A stretch of DNA of 64,000 bases from Diploptera punctata (taxonomy: Eukaryota; Arthropoda; Insecta; Blattodea; Blaberidae): contig JASPKZ010001239.1 in the NCBI GenBank assembly GCA_030220185.1, forward strand, positions 310,001-374,000, given 5' to 3'. Under the pieces are notes generated by a model. It did not search any database, had not been told where the DNA came from, and saw only the letters and a program-made list of their open reading frames with translations. The stretch's first letter is position 1. The number at the start of each line of letters is the position of its first letter. Position numbers and translations under genes: made by a program. Positions 1 to 9,650 of the stretch are shown in pieces.

Positions 1-520
1 TGCCTAAAATGCCATGATAAAACTTCTTTCTAGGTTCTACATAAAAAAGTCAATTTAAGGATAAAGAAAATATACCTTTTCAAGCCAAATACATTAATTT
101 ATCATAACGTCGTGCGGATTTTAAGAAGTGCATGTCCTGTATCTCTTCGCTCGGTCACGGTGCGGAACTAGTTTTGTACAGATCAATCCATTTTTTTATA
201 TAAGTGAGCTTTTAATAACTCGCACAATGAATAATGCATAAGACTATTCCACAACATTAATCTATTTATTAAATCTCCAAGAATTGGAGCCCTATTTTAC
301 AAATGTATGTTAGGGTTGTAGTTAAAATATAAAATAACATTTGAGATACACATAATTACAACATTTAATTGAAACAAAAATAACAAGTGAACGGAACAAG
401 AGCTAATACAATTATTAAAACTTATAAAGTAAGTAGTAACAAATACGAATTACAATGTGGTGAAAATAGCATTTACAAATGTTTTGAATACTTTGTAACA
501 ACATTCTCTTTTTAAAATTC
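1..520. other. AT-rich sequence, nothing recognised
   Basis: No open frame, tRNA-like box or repeat family used elsewhere in the window was recognised here. It may be intron or 3' flank of the minus-strand phospholipase gene, but nothing in it shows that. Confidence 0.4.
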
Positions 521-524
521 AAAT

Positions 525-690
525 TATTGGAATACGCAATACTTGGTTACATTCAATAAAATGAACACCCAGAATGTATTGCTTATGAGATGGACATTCT
601 AAAATAAGGTATCCATCAGTTGGTTCATCATTACCACAGGAGCAGACATATCCATGTTGATATGGAATGTGAAACCTTTTTAGATAAGAT
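525..690 (-). mobile_element. Non-LTR retrotransposon remnant (C-terminal Cys motif)
   Basis: Read on the minus strand, this stretch gives a Cys-x-Cys-Gly ... Glu-Cys-Pro pattern (CSCGN followed about 15 residues later by ECPSHK). That pattern resembles the zinc-knuckle-like end of many arthropod LINE reverse transcriptase proteins. There is no continuous long frame. It is an old fragment; the family is not determined. Confidence 0.35.
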
Positions 691-1384
691 TAAACTTCCC
701 ATGTTTAGACATAAATTTTGTTAATACAAAAAAAAGGATTAATAATGTTTCACTAAAGTTCCATAACATTTAAATGACAATTAATTCAATTAATACGCAA
801 ATTTGTAATTGTTTATGTAAAGTAAAACTGTGAGTTGCCATGGGGACAGGTTTTGAATGTATTAATGAGGAAATTTCCATGCATGTCAGACGGGCACTTA
901 ATAGTTTCAAGTCCTAGACATCTTTATCTTTACTTTTTCATTGACTGGTCGATTGTTTAGTTTATTGCCACATGATCCTACTATTCAAGAACTAAATTCT
1001 GAAACTTGTTTAAGAGGGATATACAGAGAAGGTAAATCAAATTGTATTACTTTCTAATATTAAACATTACACAGCATTGATTGGAATTATGTTTTGATTA
1101 TTTGACGTCAAGGAAACGAGTTAATCTTAATATATATATATATATAGACGCTTTCCAGAATACACACAAATACGTATACATTGGTAACTAGTTTTCCATA
1201 TTAATTATACTGGTTAGAAAACAAAATCCGTATATGGTCCGATCATTTCGAAATAAATTTGCTGTTAGCCATCAAGTGTTTTATTTTATCTCTGTGTGGT
1301 CCTACGAATCTTGAATATTGTGTTTGTAGTTAAGAAAATGCCTAATGATATTTCCACTGTAAATGTGACCTTTTAGTCGCGTCA

Positions 1385-1578
1385 TAAAATATTGGAAAAA
1401 TCATCTGAGGAGAATGGCAAGAAATAGACTTCCAAAATTGGCATTCAAATATACCCCAACTGGACATAGGGACCAAGGAAGACCAAAACATCGGTGGAAA
1501 GATCAAGACCATCTTCGCTAGGTTTACCGTACAGGCCAAATGGCCTAATACGAATTTGTTCATGATGATGATGATAAA
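1385..1578 (+). mobile_element. 5'-truncated LINE tail with (GAT)n end
   Basis: The plus strand encodes the typical C-terminal tail of a non-LTR retrotransposon ORF2: a Trp, then HLRRM, RLPK, and a Gly-x-Arg-x-x-Gly-Arg-Pro-type segment followed by a stop. The 3' end reads GGCCTAATACGAATTTG followed by a GAT microsatellite. The elements at 27166 and 44288 end in the same way. The rest of the element is missing, as expected when reverse transcription stops early. Confidence 0.6.
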
Positions 1579-1629
1579 ATATTATTCAATGAGACGCTGA
1601 AATATTTAAATAAAAGTTTAAAACATAAC

Positions 1630-1790
1630 TAGCTCACTGGCACTATCGAACCCATATATTCAGGGCCGCACGGACATAAACTCTCCATACATCCCTGGCA
1701 CTATCGAACCCATACGTTCATGGCCGCACGGACATAAGCTCTCCATACATCCCTAATGCTTTCCAATCATCCCCTATATAATTAATTTCC
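1630..1790 (-). mobile_element. LINE 3' end (family E) with internal duplication
   Basis: This contains the 'ggcactatcgaaccc ... ctccatacatccct' block also found at 31240, 35985 and 62640. At 35985 the minus strand shows it to be the last codons and 3' end of a LINE ORF. Here a unit of about 65 bp is present twice in tandem, with a few substitutions between copies. Confidence 0.6.
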
Positions 1791-1894
1791 CTAAAATCGT
1801 GGTTAAAGCGTTAATATTTCTAATGCCCCACTACTATATAATATCCTAACATCCCACATTATTAGGAACATGTCCTTGTGTTTGAGTATTTGAT

Positions 1895-2012
1895 TAGGAT
1901 TCCCTGAAGTAGTCTGCGCGCCGAGAATCGAATAGCGGACTATTTAACCTGTGGAAAACTTTACCTCAGTGGAACCCATGTCCGCGTTTCTTGATTGTTG
2001 CGGTGAGAGATA
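1895..2012 (+). repeat. Dispersed repeat family F, copy 1
   Basis: The block starting TTCCCTGAAGTAGTC and including 'ccgcgtttcttga' recurs with divergence at 52648-52770. No coding potential. It is probably part of a SINE or a LINE 3' region. Confidence 0.5.
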
Positions 2013-2047
2013 ATCACTCTTCCGACCAAGGCACTTTTTTCTTCGAT

Positions 2048-2150
2048 CTGTCCGGCATGGGTAACCCTTTCGGCAGCAATGCTACCGCCGCGCCGGCATA
2101 ACTCTCAGGGTCATTTAAGCCTCTCCACCATGGCAAGGTTAAGATACCAC
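2048..2150. repeat. GC-rich SINE-like remnant
   Basis: A GC-rich island ('ggcatgggtaacccttt', 'ccgccgcgccggcataactc') in an AT-rich setting, directly after family F. I see no clear A box or B box. It reads like an old SINE body; assignment is weak. Confidence 0.3.
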
Positions 2151-2528
2151 GGAGGGGGGTTTAAAACATATATACCTTTTTTAATGAATGTAGCGACCGC
2201 TGAATTAACGATACGTAGAGACATATGCTGATTCGAGTCCTCATGGGGAAGAAATTTTGTCATGGATTTTCTATCAGTGTACACATGCAACATGATGGGT
2301 AGCTACAATAATTGCGGTTCCAGGTCGGGCCCTACAGGTGCATGCGATGTCTGCTGAAGCGTCATGAACTATTTATGCTTGTACATCCGGATGACCATGA
2401 ATAAGATTTTTTAAACACCACTTAACTCTCAACTTGCGTAATTTTACTTATTGTCTTGTTTCTGACTTTATTCCGTCTTGAAATTCTTGTCGATCACCTC
2501 CAATAGTATATTACGTCGCGAGGTTGGG

Positions 2529-2611
2529 AAGTGGTTTTTACAGAATCGAGGAAAATATATAAAACCAGCGATAGCGAGGTTTTTAATTTTCGAGATTCTG
2601 TAAAACACTTC
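2529..2611. repeat. Short inverted repeat
   Basis: The left arm AAGTGGTTTTTACAGAATCG pairs with the right arm CGAGATTCTGTAAAACACTT with few mismatches. The loop is about 30 nt and AT-rich. It could be a small foldback element; no target duplication was recognised. Confidence 0.55.
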
Positions 2612-2619
2612 ACAAACGT

Positions 2620-4300
2620 GTGTTGTACATTTTTTTACGCGATGGTGTTTTCAAAATAATAAGTGATACTAAAACAATAACATCTTTGTTGGAAATACTT
2701 GCATCCATTATAAATAATTGACTAACGTTAACAGTGTAGGCAATATTTATTAGTTGAAACAACAGGAGGCCGTGAGACCAATTTAATTATAAAATGGCGG
2801 CAAGTGCGTATTTATTGTTCTATATTGTTTCCAAAAAAGTTCAGTTCATTTAATATACAGTCATTACTTTCGTATAATGTAGTCTATATTAACACTACCT
2901 TTTGGATATTTTTTGTATATACATTGTAGCCTATATAATATATATATAAAGGGCAGTGATTTTACTTCCCACACGCATGTTTGTAATATCTAATATTACA
3001 GTATAGTCATTTCATTACAGTATAGTTGTTCAGGTTGGCAACCCCGAAATGTAGGAAGTTGATCTTTCAATCATGGTCGCCATTGCTGTAGGTACGACAG
3101 AACGCACTATCGCGCAAAAAATGCATTTCTACTGCTAACAGATAAATATTGATACTATCTTCGTTAAATAAAAACAAATAAATTATTAATTGTTGAAAGA
3201 ATACTATTAGTGACGTGTTTCTGTTAGTTAACAAAACTTTCTTCAGGTTGGTTTGTGAAAGATGTACTAGAAATTTAATTCTCCTACTGCATTTCTATAA
3301 CTTATTACTTTATGTATAATTCTTACCATTATTTATATATTGGTAAACTTACTTATTAAATAAATATACCATATTTTAGTATAGATCTCGTGATTTATAA
3401 ATTGAACATTGCCCTCAAAAAGAGAGAGAAGGCGATAAAATGAATGCAATATTCTCTGTAATCTACGTAGGCCTATCTTTCTCCAAATTACTCTGTAAGT
3501 AGTTGGCATATCGCTGAAATAATTTACCGTTCGACTGGGCTTGGCTGGAAGATACTGTTCCGTCCAAAGTAATGTCAATTACTCCTTTATTCGAGGAAGG
3601 TTTTCAATTAAGTATATATATTGTATCAATTAGGGCAAATTTTCCCTTTTTACGAACTTATTTGGGTTATGAATTAATTAATTGTCGAAATTTGGTCGTT
3701 ATGCTGTCAACCTATTGGTAGTATTCCTAATTGTTACCTGTCTTAAATACAATAATTTGAATTATTTAAAATTGAGTAATATAAAGATTAAAGGATAAAG
3801 TTTCAAACGTGGGACGCAGAAAAAAAATCCAAGTCCGAAATAACCACCATGCGATGCGCCAGCAGATGGAAGTGGATATAATTTAGAATCATGCAATGCA
3901 GTCGACATATTATGCAACTCTCGTCAACAACAGGAGAAATGCTCCAATTTTGCAGTTTTAAACTTAAAAAACTAACGAAATTACAAATAATCTAACTAGA
4001 TTTGTCCTAGGTAGGAGTTTGATCACATTTAGCAAAAATAGGTAGGCAGACTCTTTTCGAGAACTAATAGAAGCTATTCGGGAAATTTATTCTGTAGTTT
4101 AGTTGCTCAACGTGATTTTTGTTCGTTATTTGTGTGGCAAATGCGTTTAGTATAAATAGTTAAGTATAACAGTACATAGTTATTTATAAACTGTATGTTG
4201 ACTGCATTGTATTTAGTAATAAGTTGAATTTTAAAAGTATATGTTGGCTGCATTGAAAGAAAGAATTTGCTGAAAAACAAAATGTAGCTGCCATATCATA
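2620..4300. other. AT-rich sequence without recognisable genes
   Basis: Only short chance frames occur, including an 81-codon minus-strand one near 3333-3578 that resembles nothing I know and has low-complexity composition. If the phospholipase gene continues to the left, this would be intron. Confidence 0.4.
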
Positions 4301-4307
4301 GAGGCAC

Positions 4308-4560
4308 ATACTATCCGACACAACGGAACATTGACTTGCTTCGTTTGTGGTTGATTTGCCAACTAACGTCGTATCATCCCGCGTACACTAGATTCACGTC
4401 AGTCTATGGCGTCGAGGAGTGCAGTGCTATTACCCTAAGTAAGCTGGTTAAGTGCTTTATTTGCTATTTATTCCTGACTATAAATGGTTAGTATATACGT
4501 CCGTGCGACGCAGCAACGGTGCTGCTATGACTGAACGTAAACGTTCCGCTGTGTCGTATA
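4308..4560. mobile_element. MITE-like element with short terminal inverted repeats
   Basis: The left end (CCGACACAACGGAACATT near 4315) matches the reverse complement of the right end (near 4540-4558, GTTCCGCTGTGTCGTAT) with a few differences. About 250 bp, no coding capacity. The family is not determined. Confidence 0.45.
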
Positions 4561-4745
4561 TTCCAAGTTGTATATTTGTACATAAATAAATAAATATGAA
4601 TAATCATTCGAAAACGTTAGAAATGGTAGTGGAATGTTTTTAAAAATGAAACTGTAAGAGTGGAATTTGAGTGAAGTTGTGAGGTATTTTTAAAGTTGCA
4701 ACCCATGTTGGAAACTTAAATAGTTAACTTAATCGTTGTACTCAC

Positions 4746-4970
4746 CGCTCATCGCATGCACAATGCATGATTGTATTAATCCTCCAATTAAAAAGTCCAT
4801 ATTTCTCTTCGAAACCAGCGATGTAGAAGGGACAGGCGGTGTCGTGTACTCTACAACACTTGTCGGCTCTACCGAAGCCTCCCAGATTTGTGTACTTTGT
4901 GGCACTCTGTCCCTTCCCGCACCACTTGGTGCCTGGGATGCGGAACAGGTCCATCAACTCTCGTTTCCGC
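4746..4970 (-). CDS. Group III secreted phospholipase A2, catalytic exon copy 2 (partial)
   Basis: This 225-nt internal exon encodes the calcium loop and active-site helix of a bee-venom-type (group III) secreted phospholipase A2, an extracellular calcium-dependent enzyme that cleaves the sn-2 ester of phospholipids. The minus strand shows an acceptor (TTTACAG before 4970) and a donor (GCG then GTGAGT after 4746). Phase is 1 base in, 2 bases out. It opens with Arg-Lys-Arg, a furin-like site. It then carries Pro-Gly-Thr-Lys-Trp-Cys-Gly-Lys-Gly, the expected calcium loop, and Cys-Cys-Arg-Val-His-Asp, with the catalytic His-Asp pair. One extra residue sits between this Asp and the next Cys compared with copy 1. 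It ends at Cys-x-Cys-Asp. The following exon, with the last disulphides, was not found. Whether it belongs to the same gene as the exon at 6845 is open. Confidence 0.8.
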
Positions 4971-4979
4971 CTGTAAATT

Positions 4980-6505
4980 ATGTCATCTTACCTTCTGTTG
5001 GCCACATTATAGTGGCCTTACCCGTTCTTTGCTGCAGATTTCCAAATAACTATTCTACAATTCGATTAAAATATTTGACATTTGATAAATGTCTTTGGAT
5101 TAAGAAGACTAATTTTGTCAATTATAAATAAATGACAGTTTGAAAATTGTCAGTAGGAAATCAACTTTATGAGTTGAAAACTCGATTACTTATAAACTTA
5201 CTTTCTTTTTCCCAAAATAAAATGTTTGTACTTCCATTACATTAGTGTTTCTTAAGCTTCCTTTGATCCAGTTAACATTCGCTCAATTGTCATATATTTT
5301 AATCCGAATTAATTTCTATTTATACAGATTGAATCAAATATCCATGACGTTCAAAAATATTTGGTCTATTTTACTAGAAACAGACCTTTATTTTTGCAAG
5401 TTTTTTTTCTAGGAATAGGTCACATTTATAAATGAATTATATTTAAAACATTTAAGGCTTCTCAATCAAATAAGTTTAGAAATGTAGACTTCTTAATTTT
5501 TCATACAATTTCCTTAGAATAAATATTAGAAAATTATATAAATAGATATTTCATCAGAGATTCTGATTATCATGGACTTATGGAACATTCTGTATAAAAC
5601 GCTGTAAATGTTTGTGCCCTGCTAGGCATAGCTTCTATCTTGTAACAGCAGGCATAAACTGGCGGGAGAACTGGTTTCTATGGAGATTACATTAATAATT
5701 ACCGTCAACCCAGAATCTATGTGGAATGTATTGTACTTCCTATTACTATTGTAAGTAGTTGGATGAATTCATTCTGCTGTTTTATTATAGCTACTCATTT
5801 GTCCGTTATCTTTAGAATATTATGTCTTTATTGAACTCTACTTAAAATCTTATAAAAATAGGTTACAGTAAACTAATTGAAAACTTTAAGATAAAAAAGA
5901 AGAAGAAGAAGAAAAAAGAAAATGTAAACTACCAGTAGGTTCAACGTAGATTATCGATTATGGGACAGATTCCTCTAAATGGACTAAGATACCGCCAAAT
6001 TCTTTAAGTTTCAAGACTATAACCAGTTACGTAAGTGTAATATTTAAAATATTACAATTTAAAAAGAGGCCATTTATATCTACGAATTATCATATATACA
6101 GTACGTTTGCAGAATGTTATGTAACAAAAATAATTACATTCTTGGATTCTATCAGTTATAACTGATTTATAGGTAAGTAATTTACGCAGCTAATGGTAAT
6201 ATGCATGCAATAAAATTATTTTGGTGCTACAGGCCTAATTGGTAAAATTGTTTAATTTTACATACCGGTAATGCGGAGTATAATCATTCAAATTAAATAA
6301 CCTGATATTAAAATTGCCTAATTTTTGTTCGCCTTTTAAATATGTGGTAATTAAAACAATTAGGCCAAAAGTAAGGGATATCACTTTTATTAATGCAAAT
6401 TCATCAGTATCGGATTGACTCTAACAACCAATATCTGAAGTTAATGATTTTTCCCCCTCATAATCTTATATTTTAATGCATAATGTAAGGATTACATATA
6501 TATAA
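4980..6505. other. Sequence between PLA2 catalytic exons, nothing recognised
   Basis: An AT-rich stretch with a short GAA run near 5888. I looked for a second propeptide-type exon or a Cys-rich terminal phospholipase exon on the minus strand and recognised neither. The phrase 'ggactaagataccgccaaattc' near 5981 recurs near 27910, so at least part of this is dispersed repeat. Confidence 0.4.
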
Positions 6506-6512
6506 TTCTTCT

Positions 6513-6712
6513 CCATGGCGCGACAGGCCTACAAGGTCCTTGACCTACCAGGGCTGCTGGGCTCATATCCACATGTGTTGATCAATGAGGTAGACGATCA
6601 TCCTGCCAGTATACGGGTGACATCTCGTCCCCCAGCCGTTATAGCTTGTTTTCTTAACCTGGAGCCGCTAGTTATTATAGCTACCCATATTCCTTACGAT
6701 GCTAAATTCTAC
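6513..6712 (-). mobile_element. SINE-C, 3' part only
   Basis: This matches the body of the tRNA-headed SINE-C family seen at 27443, 31412, 43962 and 46558: 'ccatggcgcgacaggcct' at the 3' end and 'ggagccgctagttatt' further in. The tRNA-like head, expected at the right end, is missing. It lies between the two phospholipase exons. Confidence 0.65.
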
Positions 6713-6844
6713 ATAAGACAATATTTTGATGAAAATTAAATAAATACAAGTAATCGAAGAAAAGGATCTTGAGGAACCTGCTGTTCTCACGCCAGAATTG
6801 CCCGCGGTTTACTTTAGAAGCTTGAGAAGTCATTTCCATCGTAC

Positions 6845-7066
6845 CTTCTATCACAGTGACAGTGGCTGACGGAGAAGGGTCTCAGGTTGAACATATGATA
6901 CTTTGTTGTAAATCCCGGTATTGATCGTGGACAAAGATCATGACGTCTGCAGCAGCGATCCAAGTCCGAAAGTCCTCCTAAATCCAAATAACCTTTGGCC
7001 AGCTGTCTGTGTCCACACCATTTGGTATCAGGTACAATGAACATCTCCGACAAACCACGTTTTTTC
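6845..7066 (-). CDS. Group III secreted phospholipase A2, catalytic exon copy 1 (partial)
   Basis: A 222-nt internal exon with the same borders and phase as the copy at 4746. The acceptor is CCATTACAG before 7066 and the donor is AGAAG then GTACGA after 6845. It starts with Lys-Lys-Arg-Gly, a plausible furin cleavage site before the mature enzyme, then Lys-Trp-Cys-Gly. The active-site motif Cys-Cys-Arg-Arg-His-Asp-Leu-Cys-Pro matches group III enzymes. It ends at Cys-x-Cys-Asp just before the donor. Two positions in the calcium loop are unusual: Asp replaces Gly in the usual Pro-Gly-Thr, and Arg replaces the second Gly of Trp-Cys-Gly-x-Gly. Activity may therefore be reduced. Its entry phase fits the exit phase of the exon at 20485-20871. 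Upstream and downstream exons needed for a full protein are not all visible, and the product could be a digestive, immune or venom-like secreted enzyme. Confidence 0.8.
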
Positions 7067-7200
7067 CTGTAATGGCAGGAGGTTTTGTTTCAGGGTCTGT
7101 CTGGGTAGGAGCCAATAATAGTAAAATGTGTGTTTTGTTGAAGGGGAAGATGCCTTCAAAAATAATACAAGGTATACATTTAAGAAAATATATTACCTAA

Positions 7201-7381
7201 TAGATCCGTCTCCTCGACTTTGAAAACTATTGATTCTCTGTAAGTCTTTCAGGAGTAGTCCCTGTGAAGGAGCAGGACCCTGAATGCAATCATTCAGACC
7301 TATCCCCTGCTGATAATGGGACTAGCCCCGAAAAGGCCTACAAAGAACCAGTAGTTTATCAAAGTTGAGGAGACGGACCTA
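7201..7381. mobile_element. 181-bp palindromic MITE
   Basis: The left half starting TAGATCCGTCTCCTC is mirrored by the right half ending GAGGAGACGGACCTA. Pairing continues nearly to the centre, around 'gaatgcaatcattc'. TAA lies immediately on both sides (7198-7200 and 7382-7384), consistent with a 3-bp target duplication. No coding capacity. PIF/Harbinger relatives make such duplications, but the family is not proven. Confidence 0.7.
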
Positions 7382-7670
7382 TAAGACAACAATTTTATAT
7401 CATAATTTTAATTTCATGACTGATACTTCAATGGAATTTTATCATGAATGTTATTAATTAGTTCAAGTTAGCATATTCGATTTAATACATTTGTCATAGT
7501 TGTTAAATAAAGAACAATTTGCTATTTAGACCTACCTAAAGGTAAAGCCAAAAGTTTATTGATATAAATATATGTTGATTTTGAATATGATTAACCCTTT
7601 AGGATACATTAATTGTTTTAATTTATCTAATAATTAAAAAAAAACAGAGAAAGCTAACGATAAGAAATTA

Positions 7671-7792
7671 CTGAAATGTGTGTGGAATTATACCTAATAA
7701 CAGTTATGCACGCTTTCGATTTCAGTGCGGTCCGCCACATTTAAATAACCAATATGAGAAATTATTTTTTTTGTCAATTTAAGGGACAATAA
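7671..7792. repeat. Direct repeat flanking the 16S insertion, left copy
   Basis: Shares 'gcggtccgccaca' and 'caatttaaggg' plus intervening diverged sequence with 8301-8430 in the same orientation. The two copies bracket the mitochondrial-like 16S fragment. Confidence 0.65.
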
Positions 7793-7856
7793 AATAATAA
7801 ATAGTAATTATATTTAGTTTGATGAATAATTTTAATGGACTAGGCAAATGTTTATT

Positions 7857-8108
7857 CGCCTGTTTATCAAAAACATCTCTTCACGATAAAATGTGAGATA
7901 TTATCTGCCCAATGATTTAAATGAAATGGCAGCGGTATTTTGACCGTGCAAAGGTAACGTAATCATTAATCTTTTAATTAAAGGCTGGAATGAAAGACTG
8001 TCTTATTTTAATATAATTGAATCCAATCTATTAAATAAAAATGTTTAATGATTTTATGGGATAAGAATACCCTATAGAGTTTAATAATTTTATTAATATG
8101 TTATGTCG
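7857..8108 (+). pseudogene. Nuclear copy of mitochondrial 16S rRNA (numt)
   Basis: The sequence at 7857-7876 is the exact site of the universal animal 16S primer (CGCCTGTTTATCAAAAACAT). It is followed by the conserved 'gcggtattttgaccgtgcaa' at 7931-7950, 'aatcttttaatt', 'aaggctggaatgaa' and 'accctatagagttt'. These come in the right order and spacing for the 3' half of insect large-subunit mitochondrial rRNA. Departures at normally invariant places mark it as a decayed nuclear copy, for example 'ggtaacgtaatcatt' where mitochondria have 'ggtagcataatcatt'. The match fades after about 8108 and the far 3' end of 16S is absent. It is not expected to function. Confidence 0.85.
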
Positions 8109-8300
8109 GATTTTATTATCCCATACTAACTCAAACATACAATGAAAGGTTTAATGAAATTTCAGTTTAGTTTTTAAAACATTAAATTATTTAATTTGTA
8201 CCTACATTTTTAACCCTTAAATTCGTAATGTAAATACATCAGTTGGTTTAGTTAATTTAACATTTCAAATAAATCAGAAGAAAACGAACAAAAATAAACC

Positions 8301-8430
8301 ACTTAAATCTGTGTCTAATTATACAATATACCTAATAATAACAATTATACAAGATTCCGTTTTCACTGCGGTCCGCCACATTCAAATATCTAACAGAATA
8401 AATTTGTGTTTTGCCAATTTAAGGGTTAAA
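8301..8430. repeat. Direct repeat flanking the 16S insertion, right copy
   Basis: The second copy of the block at 7671-7792, with small indels. Key shared strings are 'gcggtccgccaca' and 'caatttaaggg'. Confidence 0.65.
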
Positions 8431-8434
8431 ATTG

Positions 8435-9050
8435 ATACTTTTTTAATATTTTAAATTTAATAAACAGTTTTTGCTATTAATAATTTGTATATTTCTGTAA
8501 ACCTGATATCTGAAGTTTTAAAGAGAGCATATTATGATAAAAATAACGTATGAAATATCCTAATTACAAAAAAAGAGAAAATATTTTATACTTGTAGTAA
8601 TTATTATTACCATATTGAAATATTAATTAATGTAAAAGAACTTTTAAGCACATTAAAAAAGTATTATTTAAGGAACACTGTTTTTACTTTGTAATTCATA
8701 TTATATTTCATTAATGAAGTATTGGACATAAGAGCTAACATTTAATATAGAGAAAGAAATAGTTAAAAAAATTGTGAAGCTTCTGGACCCATATTCCGTG
8801 ATATTTTAACAAAAAATAATACATTAAGAAAGAAATAGAAGTTAATCCCACAACCAAGCAAAAGTCCGGACAATTTTCACTGCAGAAATTATCACATCGG
8901 TCGTAGTAAAACACTACTTGTCTACAGAAGCAAAATTTTTGTCACTTTTCACAACAATCAATAACCAGTTATTAAAAAAAGACAGACATTGGTCGGATGA
9001 AAAATAGGCCTAATGTTTTACATAAAATTAGCAACAAGAAACGTTTATAT
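8435..9050. other. AT-rich spacer
   Basis: Homopolymer-rich sequence with no frame, TE motif or repeat recognised. Confidence 0.4.
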
Positions 9051-9052
9051 AT

Positions 9053-9290
9053 AGATGCTCGCCTCTCACAGCTGGGGTCCCGAGATCAAGTCTCGGTCAC
9101 TCCATGACGAAACGGAGCTCGGGCAGGTTTTTCTCGGGATTTTCTCCCGTTTTCCCCTGCCACAAATTCATTCCACCATTTCTCCATTTCGTTCATCTGC
9201 CACTGTGATGGTGCGTCGGGCAGGTCGGCCGGCACCCTTGTTATTCACAGGGGCTTCATCTCATTCCTCAACACGACCCTGAGTTGAGGA
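9053..9290 (+). mobile_element. SINE-G (tRNA-like head)
   Basis: A GC-rich block starting 'gatgctcgcctctcacagc' with 'gatcaagtctcggtcac', which resembles a diverged B box. A pyrimidine-rich body follows ('tctcgggattttctcccg'). A weaker relative begins near 40705 ('gatattcgcctcccacgcag'). The open frame across it is incidental. Confidence 0.45.
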
Positions 9291-9650
9291 TGTTTATATT
9301 TAAACGTTTACATAACAAGTTATATGAACATCTATCGTCGTCGTTGTATTTTCCATGATGGAGGACATTCGGAAGTAGGGCATTATGCAGTATTTTCATT
9401 GGGAATTAAATTAGATATTTGTATAAACGTTAATATGCAAATTAGCGATAATGTAGTAAGATAACTGGGTAAAAAGACGAAGGTTTTGATAACTAAATCA
9501 GATTTATAGTTTAAGCAAGGACTGTGTTATTATTGAACCGATAAATTAAATAAAATACTAGAGAGAAGGAAAACAATAAGATATATAACTGGCGATAGAA
9601 AAACAAAGTCCTGCTAGGTGAAGTAAAAGAAGACAAACAAGATAACGGGA

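Noticed and set aside
3333..3578. 81-codon minus-strand frame as terminal phospholipase exon
   Set aside because: It lacks the cysteine pattern expected after the catalytic core and has no supporting splice acceptor in the right phase.
4736..5131. 131-codon plus-strand frame
   Set aside because: It is the antisense shadow of the phospholipase exon at 4746-4970, which has family motifs and splice sites.
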